Source: Ruminiclostridium hungatei
GTDB lineage: Bacteria > Bacillota > Clostridia > Acetivibrionales > DSM-1351
Direction: 5' to 3'
DNA length: 64,000 nt
NCBI RefSeq assembly: GCF_002051585.1
Contig: NZ_MZGX01000022.1
Coordinates: 1 to 64,000, forward strand
How positions within the stretch are numbered: position 1 is the first letter of the stretch; every line of letters begins with the position of its first letter. Both the position numbers and the translations under genes were made by a program. Under the pieces are notes generated by a model, which was not told the origin of the DNA, made no database searches, and was given only the letters and a program-made list of their open reading frames with translations. Below are positions 1-7,707 of this stretch, one piece after another.

Positions 1-102
1 AAAGAAAAAGCAACAGCAGAGCTGGGGCTTAGCTTCCTTGCGTACAATATGAAAAGAGCGATAAATATGGTGGGAGTAAAGAAGTTAATTGAAGCAATGT
101 AG
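1..102 (+). CDS. Transposase, C-terminal fragment (IS1182-like)
   Basis: Frame 1 is open from the first base to a TAG stop and encodes 33 residues. They include LSFLAYNMKRAINMVG, which matches the conserved C-terminal end of DDE transposases of the IS1182 type. The 5' part lies outside the window, so it is unknown whether the gene is intact. It runs towards the 3' end of tmRNA and is followed by a strong hairpin. The family is recognised by eye from a short tail only; another DDE family with the same ending is possible. Confidence 0.6.
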   Translation, partial: KEKATAELGLSFLAYNMKRAINMVGVKKLIEAM

Positions 103-135
103 GAGGTAATCCATAAAATATTCCTGTATAAAAAC

Positions 136-183
136 AAAAACGGTACCGAAATTGGTTTTTCACATCAATTTCGTACCGTTTTT
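136..183. terminator. Bidirectional hairpin after transposase
   Basis: AAAAACGGTACCGAAATTG (136-154) pairs with 166-183 with one bulged G, around an 11-base loop. An A-run precedes and a T-run follows the stem, so it can terminate transcripts from either side: the transposase on plus and tmRNA on minus. It could also be part of the insertion-sequence end. Confidence 0.6.
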
Positions 184-235
184 CATTCTTAAAACGCCGA
201 AAAGCCCGACAAAATCGGACTTTTCAGACAAATTG

Positions 236-671
236 TGGTGGAGGCGAGGGGAGTCGAACCCCTGTCCGAAACCATATCCTCAAGAACTTCTACGGGTGTA
301 GCCTGTAATTTGTGCAGCACCCAGTATCCATAGAGACTACGTCTCATTTGGACTTGAATCCTACGTTTCCCTACGGTGGACCCCTACAGGCAGGGTGCCA
401 CTTTCGGTAGCCTTTAAGTTCCGAAATGGCTCAAGGCTACGGCCAAATCAGTGCTGGCATTTGACCTTCCTATGCAAAAGGGCTGACTTATCGACGCCAG
501 CTACCCCAGGTGCAGCAACCTGGGACTGACGGGCCGCCTAATTAGGCAGCAGCTAAAGCGAAATTATCGTTTTTAGCGTTTAATTTTAGTTTCTCGTTTT
601 TTAAGAGGCCAACGAGAATCCTCTACCCGCTTATCATGTCTCAACAATCCCGTCGAAACCATTACGCCCCC
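236..671 (-). ncRNA. ssrA: Transfer-messenger RNA (tmRNA)
   Basis: The RNA rescues stalled ribosomes together with SmpB. The 5' end GGGGGCG (671-665) pairs with CGCCTCC just before an encoded 3' CCA (238-236), giving a 7-bp acceptor stem. The T-arm motif GGTTCGACTCCCC is next to the 3' end. The 5' end also has the conserved GGTTTCGACGGG. The internal reading frame (577-542) specifies the tag AKNDNFALAAA. GC-rich inverted arms between 300 and 535 fit the pseudoknots. smpB lies upstream on the same strand, the common clostridial order. Ends are set from the acceptor stem, so they should be exact to within a base or two. Confidence 0.97.
542..577 (-). other. tmRNA proteolysis tag reading frame
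   Basis: Resume codon GCT at 577-575 is followed by AKNDNFALAAA and a TAA stop at 544-542. The hydrophobic ALAAA end is the signal used by ClpXP, whose genes are at 9.5-11.4 kb in this window. Confidence 0.92.
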
Positions 672-793
672 ATGTATAAAATACGCTGCATAAAAATGCT
701 GCGCCGTTGGGCATATAAGCTTTATTTTCTCTCCACTATTCAGTTTTCAATTGAGCTAGAATAACAATTAAATTTTACAATTAAATTTTCAAA

Positions 794-851
794 TACATTG
801 TTATTACATTGCAATTGCAAAATACATTACCAATTACATCATTACTACATT
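794..851. repeat. Helically phased TACATT repeats between smpB and ssrA
   Basis: TACATT or TACATC occurs at 794, 805, 823, 835 and 846, with spacings of 11, 18, 12 and 11 bases. A TTGCAATTGCAA palindrome lies in the middle. The 263-base interval between smpB and tmRNA (672-934) has no gene. These repeats lie upstream of the tmRNA 5' end and could bind a regulator or simply be AT-rich drift. Confidence 0.35.
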
Positions 852-934
852 GCCAAATCAGTTGTCATTTTTACCAGGCATAACACCTTGCATCGTCTGT
901 CAACCCACACCTGCCGTCAACACGTCAACGGAGC

Positions 935-1417
935 TTACCTCTGCTGTTCCTTCAGCCTGCGGTCAATCTCACGCTTGGCATCCCGGGCCGCAATGTCCTC
1001 CCTCTTGTCATAGAGTTTTTTGCCCCGGGCAACGCCCAGCTCTATTTTGACCATGCCGCGCTTCAGGTATGCCTGGGTAGGAACAAGTGTCAAACCCTTT
1101 TGCTGTGTCAAACCTATCAGCCGGTTTATTTCCGACCTGTGCAGCAAAAGCTTCCTGTCACGTAAAGGGTCCTTGTTAAATATGTTGCCCTGCTCATAAG
1201 GACTTATATGCATACCGCTGAGAATTACTTCTCCTCCCACAATGGAAGCATAGCTTTCCTTCAAGTTCAGTTTGCCCTGCCTTATGGACTTGACCTCTGT
1301 TCCGGACAGAACAATGCCTGCTTCAATTGTTTCTTCTATGAAGTAATCATGCCGGGCCTTCTTATTTTGTGCAACAACCTTAAAAGCTTCCTTTACCATT
1401 CCTACCACCATTTCCAT
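935..1417 (-). CDS. smpB: SsrA-binding protein SmpB
   Basis: SmpB is a small basic protein that binds the tRNA-like part of tmRNA and brings it to stalled ribosomes. The product has the family features: the core [26 protein letters not shown], the NLKESYA segment, [24 protein letters not shown], and a basic tail [14 protein letters not shown]. Its 160 residues match the usual length of about 155. The start is uncertain: ATGs at residues 1, 3 and 7 are all possible, and no ribosome site clearly favours one. Immediately downstream on the same strand is the tmRNA gene, its only known partner. A good sigma-A promoter lies upstream at 1508-1536. Confidence 0.95.
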   Translation of the reverse strand: MEMVVGMVKEAFKVVAQNKKARHDYFIEETIEAGIVLSGTEVKSIRQGKLNLKESYASIVGGEVILSGMHISPYEQGNIFNKDPLRDRKLLLHRSEINRLIGLTQQKGLTLVPTQAYLKRGMVKIELGVARGKKLYDKREDIAARDAKREIDRRLKEQQR

Positions 1418-1507
1418 CTGCGCTCAATGTAAAGCTTGAAACCATATCAGACAAAAATAACCCTCTTGAAAAGGGCTTTTTCATCGGGTATTTATCTGAC
1501 AGAACAT

Positions 1508-1536
1508 ATTATAGCACCGCCATATGAAAAGGTCAA
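1508..1536 (-). promoter_or_regulatory. Sigma-A promoter of smpB, with structured leader
   Basis: On the minus strand TTGACC (1536-1531) and TATAAT (1513-1508) are separated by 17 bases, close to consensus. The transcript would start near 1500. The leader (about 1500-1440) contains complementary segments (TCAGATAA and TTGTCTGA) enclosing a small AGCCCT/AGGGTT hairpin with a U-rich stretch after it, so limited attenuation is possible. Confidence 0.65.
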
Positions 1537-1548
1537 GTTCCAGAAGTT

Positions 1549-2400
1549 TTAAGCCTTTCTAAGGTTCTCCAGCAGTTCATATGGAACCTCCAGTCCTCCC
1601 CTTCCCGTTCCCAGCTCCATGCCCGGTTTGAAGCTTCCATGAAAATCACTTCCTCCGGTAACAATAAGTCCATGTTTTATGGCAAGTCTCAGGAAATTGC
1701 CGGTATCCTCCCTGCTATGATCACTGTACAGCGCTTCTATGCCTGCCAGTCCAAATCCCTTCAGTTCCTCCAGCAGCCTGTCCATCTCGTCATAGGTCTT
1801 TCTCAGGAACACAGGATGCGCCAGCACAGGCAGTCCCCCGGCTCTGCGGATTGCCTGTATTCCATCCTCCGGCTTCAGCTCGAACCTTTTGAAATACGCC
1901 CGGCCTTCCCTGCTCAGGTACTTGTCGAAAGCGTCATCTATGGATTTTACAAAGCCTTTGTTAACCAGCACCCTTGCAATATGTGGGCGTCCCGTTATAT
2001 CTCCCAGGGCTTCCTTTTTTACCTCTTCCAGCGTAATAGCTATTCCCAACTCATTCAGCCTGTTGATTATCTTCAGGTTTCTGGCTTCCCTGCCCTGCCT
2101 TATTACCTCCAGCTCATTCCTTATGGAATTATAGGCATACAGCCTGGGGAAATACCCCAGAATGTGCATTTCCGGTTTGTAATCAACACTTATCTCAATA
2201 CCCGGAATCACCTCAACACCCAGCTTTTCACCTTCTTCAAGGGCCTCCTGTACTCCGTCCACAGTATCATGGTCTGTCAATGCCAGCGCAGAAAGCCCCT
2301 TCCCGTGAGCATGTCTGACAAGCTCCGCAGGACTCATGCTGCCGTCTGAAGCCATACTGTGAGTATGCAAATCAATGAGCTTTTTATTCTGATCCTTCAA
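1549..2400 (-). CDS. PHP-domain phosphoesterase (TrpH/RNase AM-like)
   Basis: A 283-residue metal-dependent phosphoesterase. The N-terminus has DLHTHSMASDGSMSP and ALTDHDTVDG, the first metal-binding motifs of the PHP domain. PGIEIS, GRPHIARVL, PVLAHP and a final TGGSDFHG supply the remaining ligands. The length and motif set match the YciV/TrpH family, whose studied members remove 5' nucleotides from RNA or hydrolyse 3',5'-bisphosphonucleosides; the substrate here is inferred from family only. A TTG start at 2400 is preferred because GGAGGG lies four bases upstream; an upstream TTG at 2412 overlaps that site. It stands alone between smpB and the DUF402 gene, both on the same strand. Confidence 0.85.
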   Translation of the reverse strand: MKDQNKKLIDLHTHSMASDGSMSPAELVRHAHGKGLSALALTDHDTVDGVQEALEEGEKLGVEVIPGIEISVDYKPEMHILGYFPRLYAYNSIRNELEVIRQGREARNLKIINRLNELGIAITLEEVKKEALGDITGRPHIARVLVNKGFVKSIDDAFDKYLSREGRAYFKRFELKPEDGIQAIRRAGGLPVLAHPVFLRKTYDEMDRLLEELKGFGLAGIEALYSDHSREDTGNFLRLAIKHGLIVTGGSDFHGSFKPGMELGTGRGGLEVPYELLENLRKA

Positions 2401-2565
2401 AATTCCCTCCAATATTACTCAGTGTACTGCAAGATTACTGCAAGGTTACTCAAACATACTCCAAAAGTATTCTGATTTACTATCAACACTAAAAGTTACT
2501 TGCATTTCCATTCCAATTTCTAATCCGCCTCGTCTGAGGCAAAGCTCCTGTTTTCCGGGCAAATT

Positions 2566-3048
2566 CTATACTTCCCAATATTTTTTGTCCATACAGACCG
2601 CCGGAGGGAAGGTGCCGTTATATACACTCTGCAATATGCTGTCCATCTTTTTCAAGCTCCTGCAAGCCTGTTCCTGTGTTATAAGTCCCTGCTCCAGAGC
2701 AATGGCCAGCTCATCGGCATCCAGCACCTTCATGGTCCCGTCGGGCATGAGCTTCACATCCAGCAGCAGATCTATCAGGGTATATTGATCCAGCTCCCTG
2801 TCATATTTCACATCTATAATATCGCAATACCAGTAGGCAAACCTTCTTTCGGCATCATAAAACCTGCTGATTTTTATACCTTCCTTTAAAAAGGTATATG
2901 AAATCCCCCCCGAAATATCTGCCCTTGGCTTAATTGCTTTCCAGCGTGTAATTAAAATATTTTCATCAATGTATAAGAGCTCGTCACTTGAAATATCAAC
3001 TGTCTCAAAAGGAATATACCTGGTCCTGAAAATTTTTGGCTTATTCAT
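2566..3048 (-). CDS. DUF402 domain protein
   Basis: A 160-residue cytoplasmic protein. The middle segment reads ISGGISYTFLKEGIKISRF, then WYCDIIDVKYD and the acidic LIDLLLDVKLMPDGTMKVLDADEL, the arrangement of DUF402 (FomD-like barrel) proteins, which bind metals and in some members hydrolyse nucleoside phosphates. The exact activity here is unknown. The start at 3048 is chosen because AGGAGAAG lies seven bases upstream. A longer frame begins at 3126 but has no ribosome site. The C-terminal third (EQGLITQEQACRSLKKMDSIL) is helical and typical of Firmicute members. Confidence 0.75.
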   Translation of the reverse strand: MNKPKIFRTRYIPFETVDISSDELLYIDENILITRWKAIKPRADISGGISYTFLKEGIKISRFYDAERRFAYWYCDIIDVKYDRELDQYTLIDLLLDVKLMPDGTMKVLDADELAIALEQGLITQEQACRSLKKMDSILQSVYNGTFPPAVCMDKKYWEV

Positions 3049-3303
3049 ATCTTCTCCTAAAATCGTCAAAATTTGCTTATGGTTATTATACATTAGAATA
3101 TGATGCTTTTGAAGATTTATATACAATTGTTTTTAATTTGTTTTTAAAATAGTCTCAAAAAAGTATTTTGTATTAATATTTACCACAAGCTCCCTTATAT
3201 GCCTTGAAAGATGTGCCCCGAGTTATTTCCCATTTTTTTACTATCCGGATATGTTTTGTTATAATGAATACAAACTTCGGATTCAAAAGGGTGGTCGTCT
3301 TTT

Positions 3304-3618
3304 ATGAAGCAGGAAAAATGCTGCAGCAATTGCCAGCGTGGAACATCGATGCATTTGACAAAGGATATTTTGTGTAAATACCGGGGAATTGTAACCCCTG
3401 ATTATATTTGCTTCAAATATAAAAGCTCTGCTGACTTGCCTCAAGTTCAACAGCCTTCCTATAAGTGCGCCCATTGTGAATACTTTCTTGTGGAACTGGA
3501 CTCTGAAAATCAGAACCTAGGTAAATGCAAGCTGTTCTCCGCAAGAGACTTTGACGGCAATACCCGGAATGCCTGCTCGAAATTTTCCAGAAAAATGTTT
3601 ATTGAGGAAGTCTCTTGA
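3304..3618 (+). CDS. Cys-rich small protein with two four-Cys modules
   Basis: A 104-residue protein of unknown function. Cysteines fall into two similar groups: CSNC, then DILCKY and YICFKY near the N-terminus, and CAHC, then GKCKLF and NACSKF near the C-terminus. Each is C-x2-C, a third Cys about 14 residues later, and a fourth after 11-17 more. The spacing suggests binding of zinc or an iron-sulphur cluster (inference). The small protein at 24687-24869 has one such module. A GGGTGG site precedes the ATG. There is no signal peptide or membrane segment. It is the first of two plus-strand genes in a mostly minus-strand region. Confidence 0.6.
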   Translation: MKQEKCCSNCQRGTSMHLTKDILCKYRGIVTPDYICFKYKSSADLPQVQQPSYKCAHCEYFLVELDSENQNLGKCKLFSARDFDGNTRNACSKFSRKMFIEEVS

Positions 3619-3795
3619 AGAAACCTCATGAAGTCACTTAAATCTTCTGATTCCTGCTGAAACTTTCGGGATAATTTTTCCTTTCTGCCATAAACCTCCT
3701 TATGCTTTTGCTATCTTTTTCCGATATAATTTATGACTGTCATTGTACGGTATTTTATATTATAATAGTCTTATTACAGCGGTCAGGGGGGTAGT

Positions 3796-4521
3796 ATGAA
3801 TCTAGATATCAATTCCATATTCAATCAGAAGCTGGCGGAGATTGAGAAAAGGCTTGCGGACATTGCGCCCGGCTTAACCACCAAAAGCAGTGATACAGCA
3901 GAAATACCCTTTGAAAAGTATCTGTCCGATGCCTCACTTTCGGGGTTAAGCGATTCCCTTTCAGGCTCCGGAGAGAATTTTTCCTTGTCGGACACCGACA
4001 CCTGGACAAGCCTTTTGAACACTTTGAACAAGGACAGCAGCACTACTTCCTTGAATGTATTAAGGGCTGAAGCTGCCTTATCCAGATCAACCGCATATTT
4101 TCCCGCAGATCAGACCCAACTGATGGACATGATAAACTCTGCTATTGAAAGTGCAGCTTCAAGGTATGGCGTAGACAAGGATCTTATAAGGGCTGTTATG
4201 AAGCAGGAGTCCTCCTTCAATCCCAAATCCATATCCTCTTCCGGAGCTCAGGGCTTGATGCAGTTAATGCCCGGAACAGCAGATTCACTGAATGTATCAG
4301 ATCCCTTTGATATTGTTCAGAATATAAATGGTGGAGTCCAGTATTTAAGAGACCAGCTTTCCAGATTCAATGGAAATATAAGCCTGGCACTGGCGGCCTA
4401 CAATGCAGGTCCCAACGCCGTTGACAAATACGGAGGAATTCCTCCCTATAATGAAACCCAGAATTATGTACAGAAGGTTACAGAATATTATAATCAATAC
4501 AAGATGCTTGCAAGCCGCTGA
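3796..4521 (+). CDS. Lytic transglycosylase, SLT domain
   Basis: A 241-residue murein lytic transglycosylase that cleaves the glycan between MurNAc and GlcNAc. The last 120 residues are the SLT/lysozyme-like domain. The catalytic Glu lies in MKQESSFNP, followed by [33 protein letters not shown] and a terminal Tyr-rich helix with [13 protein letters not shown]. The first 110 residues are Ser/Thr-rich and of low complexity, and there is no clear signal peptide, so how it leaves the cell is unknown. Similar short proteins occur near flagellar or sporulation genes, but nothing here supports that. AGGGGGG precedes the ATG. The stop codon falls in the loop of a terminator. Confidence 0.85.
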   Translation: MNLDINSIFNQKLAEIEKRLADIAPGLTTKSSDTAEIPFEKYLSDASLSGLSDSLSGSGENFSLSDTDTWTSLLNTLNKDSSTTSLNVLRAEAALSRSTAYFPADQTQLMDMINSAIESAASRYGVDKDLIRAVMKQESSFNPKSISSSGAQGLMQLMPGTADSLNVSDPFDIVQNINGGVQYLRDQLSRFNGNISLALAAYNAGPNAVDKYGGIPPYNETQNYVQKVTEYYNQYKMLASR

Positions 4522-4541
4522 TGCGGCTTGCTTTTATTTTA
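4510..4541 (+). terminator. Intrinsic terminator of the transglycosylase gene
   Basis: GCAAGCCGC (4510-4518) pairs perfectly with GCGGCTTGC (4523-4531) and is followed by a T-rich run. The TGA stop codon itself forms most of the TGAT loop, so the gene ends inside its terminator. Confidence 0.9.
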
Positions 4542-4630
4542 CCTGCCCATATTGTCCTACTTTATATATTACATTTAATAAATTTAATATAATATATTTT
4601 TATCCAATTAATATAGGCTCTGTTGCTTTG

Positions 4631-4821
4631 CTTCACAAAGTCAATTACCCTCCGCTGAAATCCGATAGTTTGGGTTTGGGCTAAAGCCTCCTGAAGTCAA
4701 AGCTAATTCAACCCCAAACTGCATTCAAAGCCAGCTTTAAAGCATTATCCAGAACCAACTTGTTGGCTTATGGAAGACGAAAGCTTTGAACCGTAATTGA
4801 CTTTGGTAATGCATGTGAACC
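4631..4821. repeat. Inverted-repeat element, possible MITE or structured RNA
   Basis: CAAAGTCAATTAC (4636-4648) is matched by its exact complement at 4793-4805, with TTCAC and GTGAA extending the arms. Inside lie nested complementary segments, AGTTTGGG with CCCAAACT, plus a CCAACTTGTTGG hairpin. The element sits between two convergent genes, so it is unlikely to be a promoter region. No reading frame is present. It may be a miniature transposon remnant. Confidence 0.4.
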
Positions 4822-4862
4822 TTATTATATTTCCTGAAAAATAGAACTTATTTAAAATAATT

Positions 4863-5114
4863 TTATACACAATATCCACATAATTATCCACAGCTCTGTA
4901 ATACTTATATATCTTATCTTTCGAGAAATTTCCACAGAAGGCGTATTTTATTCACAGATAATTATTCACACCGCGTAAATTTACAGCCCAAGACCGCTCA
5001 TTATCAGGCTTTGCAGATTTAACGACAAAATATGTTATTTTTTTACACAACCCTGAACTCGTTAATACTGCAGTAAAGCAAGTCTTTTCCCATTATTATA
5101 CATTCTGTGGATAA
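4863..5114. promoter_or_regulatory. Cluster of DnaA boxes in a convergent intergenic gap
   Basis: Six 9-mers match the DnaA box form TTWTNCACA within 252 bases: TTATACACA (4863), TTATCCACA (4884), TTATTCACA (4948 and 4962), TTTTACACA (5041), and TTATCCACA on the minus strand (5106-5114). ATATCCACA at 4872 is one base off. The gap lies between the 3' ends of two convergent genes, so promoter control by DnaA is unlikely. Titration or control of replication initiation is the simpler reading (inference). Confidence 0.6.
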
Positions 5115-5135
5115 CTATTGTAAAACATTGCTATA

Positions 5136-6146
5136 TTACCCTAATTTTAACCCGGGAACTGCATTTAAATCCAATCCTGAAATATTTCCTCTCTCGTACT
5201 CGAAATATGCAGCACAGCCTATCATAGCTGCATTATCCGTACAAAGCACCAGGGCAGGATACAATACCTCAATCCCATGCTTCTGAGCCTGGCTTTTCAT
5301 CTGGCTTCTAAGCTGTGAATTAGCTGCAACTCCGCCAGCCAGCGCAATTTTTCCCATGCCCTTCATTTTTGCCGCAGCTATGGTGTTCCTCACCAGCACA
5401 TCCACTACAGCCTGCTGGAAGCTGGCGGCTATATCCGGAATATTCACCTGCTCTCCTGTCTGCGCGAGCCTGTTCAGATGGTTCAAAACCGCTGTTTTCA
5501 GGCCACTGAAGCTAAAGTCCAGAGAGCCGTCCTCAAACTGCACCCTGGGAAACCTCACGGCACTGCTGTTTCCCTGAGCCGCATACCTGTCAATGAGAGG
5601 CCCCCCGGGATAGCCCAGACCTATGGCCCTTGAAATTTTGTCAAAGGCCTCTCCGGCAGCATCATCTCTCGTCTGCCCCAGAATTTCAAATTTGCTGTAG
5701 CTTTCCACCTGAACTATATGGCTATGCCCTCCGGATGCCACCAGACATACGAAGGGAGGCTCCAACTCAGGATATTGCAGATAATTGGCTGCTATATGCC
5801 CCTCAATGTGATGCACCCCTACAAGAGGCTTTCCGGTTGTATATGCTATTGCCTTCGCTGCGGTAAGGCCCACCAGCAGTGCACCTACAAGCCCGGGACC
5901 ATAGGTGACCCCAATGGCGTCAATGGCATCCAGCGGTGTTCCTGCCTCCTCCAATGCCTGGTTTATTACCGGCATTATAAGCTCGACATGCTTTCTGGAA
6001 GCTATTTCAGGAACGACACCGCCATATTTCTTATGCAGGTCAACCTGAGAGGAAATTACATTTGACAAAATATATCTGCCGTTTTTTACCACAGAAGCAG
6101 AGGTCTCATCACAACTGCTCTCTATTCCAAGAATAAGTGTATCCAT
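5136..6146 (-). CDS. tsaD: tRNA N6-adenosine threonylcarbamoyltransferase
   Basis: TsaD transfers the threonylcarbamoyl group to A37 of tRNAs reading ANN codons. The 336-residue product begins [20 protein letters not shown], the family signature, and has the metal-binding [10 protein letters not shown] at residues 112-119, the ATP-binding LVASGGHS, the [10 protein letters not shown] loop, and [13 protein letters not shown] with [10 protein letters not shown] near the end. Length is normal. The start at 6146 has GGAGG nine bases upstream; a longer frame from 6170 lacks a ribosome site. Its partners TsaB and TsaE are encoded together at 21.5-22.7 kb, not beside it. Confidence 0.97.
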   Translation of the reverse strand: MDTLILGIESSCDETSASVVKNGRYILSNVISSQVDLHKKYGGVVPEIASRKHVELIMPVINQALEEAGTPLDAIDAIGVTYGPGLVGALLVGLTAAKAIAYTTGKPLVGVHHIEGHIAANYLQYPELEPPFVCLVASGGHSHIVQVESYSKFEILGQTRDDAAGEAFDKISRAIGLGYPGGPLIDRYAAQGNSSAVRFPRVQFEDGSLDFSFSGLKTAVLNHLNRLAQTGEQVNIPDIAASFQQAVVDVLVRNTIAAAKMKGMGKIALAGGVAANSQLRSQMKSQAQKHGIEVLYPALVLCTDNAAMIGCAAYFEYERGNISGLDLNAVPGLKLG

Positions 6147-6330
6147 TTTGCTTATGCCTCCGTAACACATGTACCTTCTGCCTGCTGTCCATGAACAGGG
6201 GAGAAGAACATTCCTACAGAATATAATAGCCTACTGGGTGTATTTTATCAAGGCGGGAAGGAAAAAGACACAGAGCTTTCTCCTGGATAAAGCCTCGGAA
6301 GCTTATTCCGGAAACTTGTTTCAGGGCAAC

Positions 6331-6360
6331 AAAAAAACATGGAGCTTTGCGGGCCCCATG
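6331..6360 (-). terminator. Intrinsic terminator downstream of the nuclease gene
   Basis: On the minus strand CATGGGGC and GCTCCATG form an 8-bp stem with one G-U pair, followed by seven T. It lies about 150 bases past the nuclease stop, in the 366-base gap before tsaD (6147-6512), which otherwise shows no convincing gene. Confidence 0.75.
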
Positions 6361-6512
6361 CCCCTAAAAGGAGAAATGCTAATGTTCAACCTAATATTAC
6401 CAGATATACCCCTAACTGAAAATAGACAATCCCTACCACGAGAGCTAGTCCAAAAGTCCCAGCCCTCATGTAGGCATCTGGTCAAGGCAGGAATACCTGG
6501 AATGCAGTCTGT

Positions 6513-7319
6513 TTACGCTGCCTTGTTCCTTAATTTATAGGCTGCAACATATTTGCCCTTACTGTCCTTTATAAAAGGCCTCTCCTTTTCCGGAAGCTGC
6601 CAGAAGCCCTTCCGCTCCTTAATGGCACTGTCCTGCAGCCGGTTGAAATACTCCTTCAGCAAGGTATTCGGACTGTAGAACACACATATTGCATAGCCGT
6701 TTTCAACCATATATGCATTATAATAGGTTTCATCTTCCAAAAGTACATGGGCCAGCAGTCTGCCAAACTGGTCGGTGGTATCCTTCTCAAACAGCAATTT
6801 TACCTTTTTCCCTGTGAGCATTTCTTTGGTAAGGCTGGAGGCTTCTTCCGAGTATGGCTGCGGCTTTACCCCAGACTTTACAGATTCGGGAGTGTCAATA
6901 TCCAGCATCCTCACTTTATATTCCTTGCTTTTGTAAGTAATGTGAAAGGTATCTCCGTCAGTTACCCTGTCCACATGTGCCTCAATGTATCCAAAGGGGG
7001 CTATGCCCTCTTTTTCGGACTGTAAAAGCTCTGACGGAAATGCCGCTGCCGTGTTTTGCGTTCCATCCGTCTGTGAAGGCCTTTGTTTACCGGCTGAGCT
7101 CTCAGAAGAACTGCCGGTTGGGTCTCCGATTGGCTCTCCGGGTGAATTTGCGGAAGTGCTCACTGCTGAGCTGCCGGAAACCGGAATACCTGCAGTACCG
7201 GCGGCGACCGCGGAAGCTGCGGAAAGGTTGCCCGACCCGGGATTGTTTAAGGCGTTTCCAATAAAAATTACTGCTGCAACTGCAAGTGTAGTTAGTGCGG
7301 ATATAGTCCTTTTTTTCAT
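6513..7319 (-). CDS. Secreted thermonuclease (SNase-like)
   Basis: A 268-residue exported nuclease of the staphylococcal nuclease fold. Residues 1-25 are a signal-type segment (MKKRTISALTTLAVAAVIF). A Ser/Gly/Pro-rich linker to about residue 105 follows, and then the SNase domain: VDRVTDGDTFHI, KVRMLDIDTPES with the catalytic Arg and Glu, and DQFGRLLAHVLL with the second Arg. These residues cleave DNA and RNA with calcium in the known family members. AAAGGTG six bases before the ATG at 7319 favours that start over a GTG three codons upstream. The long linker suggests surface or wall display. A conspicuous inverted repeat lies just upstream. Confidence 0.9.
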   Translation of the reverse strand: MKKRTISALTTLAVAAVIFIGNALNNPGSGNLSAASAVAAGTAGIPVSGSSAVSTSANSPGEPIGDPTGSSSESSAGKQRPSQTDGTQNTAAAFPSELLQSEKEGIAPFGYIEAHVDRVTDGDTFHITYKSKEYKVRMLDIDTPESVKSGVKPQPYSEEASSLTKEMLTGKKVKLLFEKDTTDQFGRLLAHVLLEDETYYNAYMVENGYAICVFYSPNTLLKEYFNRLQDSAIKERKGFWQLPEKERPFIKDSKGKYVAAYKLRNKAA

Positions 7320-7342
7320 TGATGTCACCTTTCAATGTTATT

Positions 7343-7395
7343 AGGAATGACCAAATAATAACTTCCGATTCTTGGACGATTATTTAGTCATTCCT
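7343..7395 (-). promoter_or_regulatory. 17-bp inverted repeat in the nuclease leader
   Basis: AGGAATGACCAAATAAT (7343-7359) and ATTATTTAGTCATTCCT (7379-7395) are inverted copies with one difference. In minus-strand RNA that difference is a G-U pair, so the full 17-bp stem forms in the transcript. It ends about 24 bases before the ATG and could be an operator or an RNA control element. Confidence 0.45.
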
Positions 7396-7449
7396 TAACA
7401 TGGCTATTATACCACAGCTTCTGGCAAATACCAGCCTTACGGCACTGTT

Positions 7450-7519
7450 CTTACTGCACTATACTTACTGTACTATACTTACTGTACTATACTTACTGTA
7501 CTACACTTACTGTACTGTT
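7450..7519. repeat. Five tandem copies of a 14-bp unit
   Basis: The unit CTTACTGTACTATA is repeated head to tail from 7450, 7464, 7478, 7492 and 7506. The middle copies are identical and the outer ones differ by one to three bases. It occupies the 388-base gap between the nuclease and lonB genes (7320-7707). The units are contiguous, so this is not a CRISPR array. Confidence 0.9.
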
Positions 7520-7541
7520 CACGCAGCTTTTTAACGGGTAC

Positions 7542-7583
7542 AAAAGAAAACAGCCTGATCAACTCCCTTGTCAACCAGACTGT
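7542..7583 (-). terminator. Intrinsic terminator of lonB
   Basis: On minus, ACAGTCTGGTTGAC and GTTGATCAGGCTGT pair over 14 positions using several G-U pairs, with a 6-base loop, and are followed by TTTTCTTTT. Confidence 0.8.
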
Positions 7584-7707
7584 CCCTTTATTAAGTGTAT
7601 CATTCGTGTATTGGCCGATATCACTTAAGACTTGATTTCATGTCCAAAGCGGCTCTCACTCATTTGCCGTCAATTTATTATTTACCTCTCCGGCAATAAA
7701 TATTCCC

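Noticed and set aside
1639-2349. Plus-strand frame of 236 codons
   Set aside because: It lies opposite the PHP phosphoesterase, whose metal motifs are complete.
4863-5114. Reading the DnaA-box cluster as the chromosomal origin oriC
   Set aside because: No dnaA, dnaN or gyrase genes are near, and gene direction is the same on both sides over most of the window.
6169-6540. Plus-strand frame of 123 codons between tsaD and the nuclease gene
   Set aside because: It overlaps the nuclease 3' end, has no ribosome site or recognisable domain, and contains the nuclease terminator hairpin.
7450-7519. CRISPR array
   Set aside because: The 14-bp units are contiguous with no spacers, and no cas genes are present anywhere in the window.
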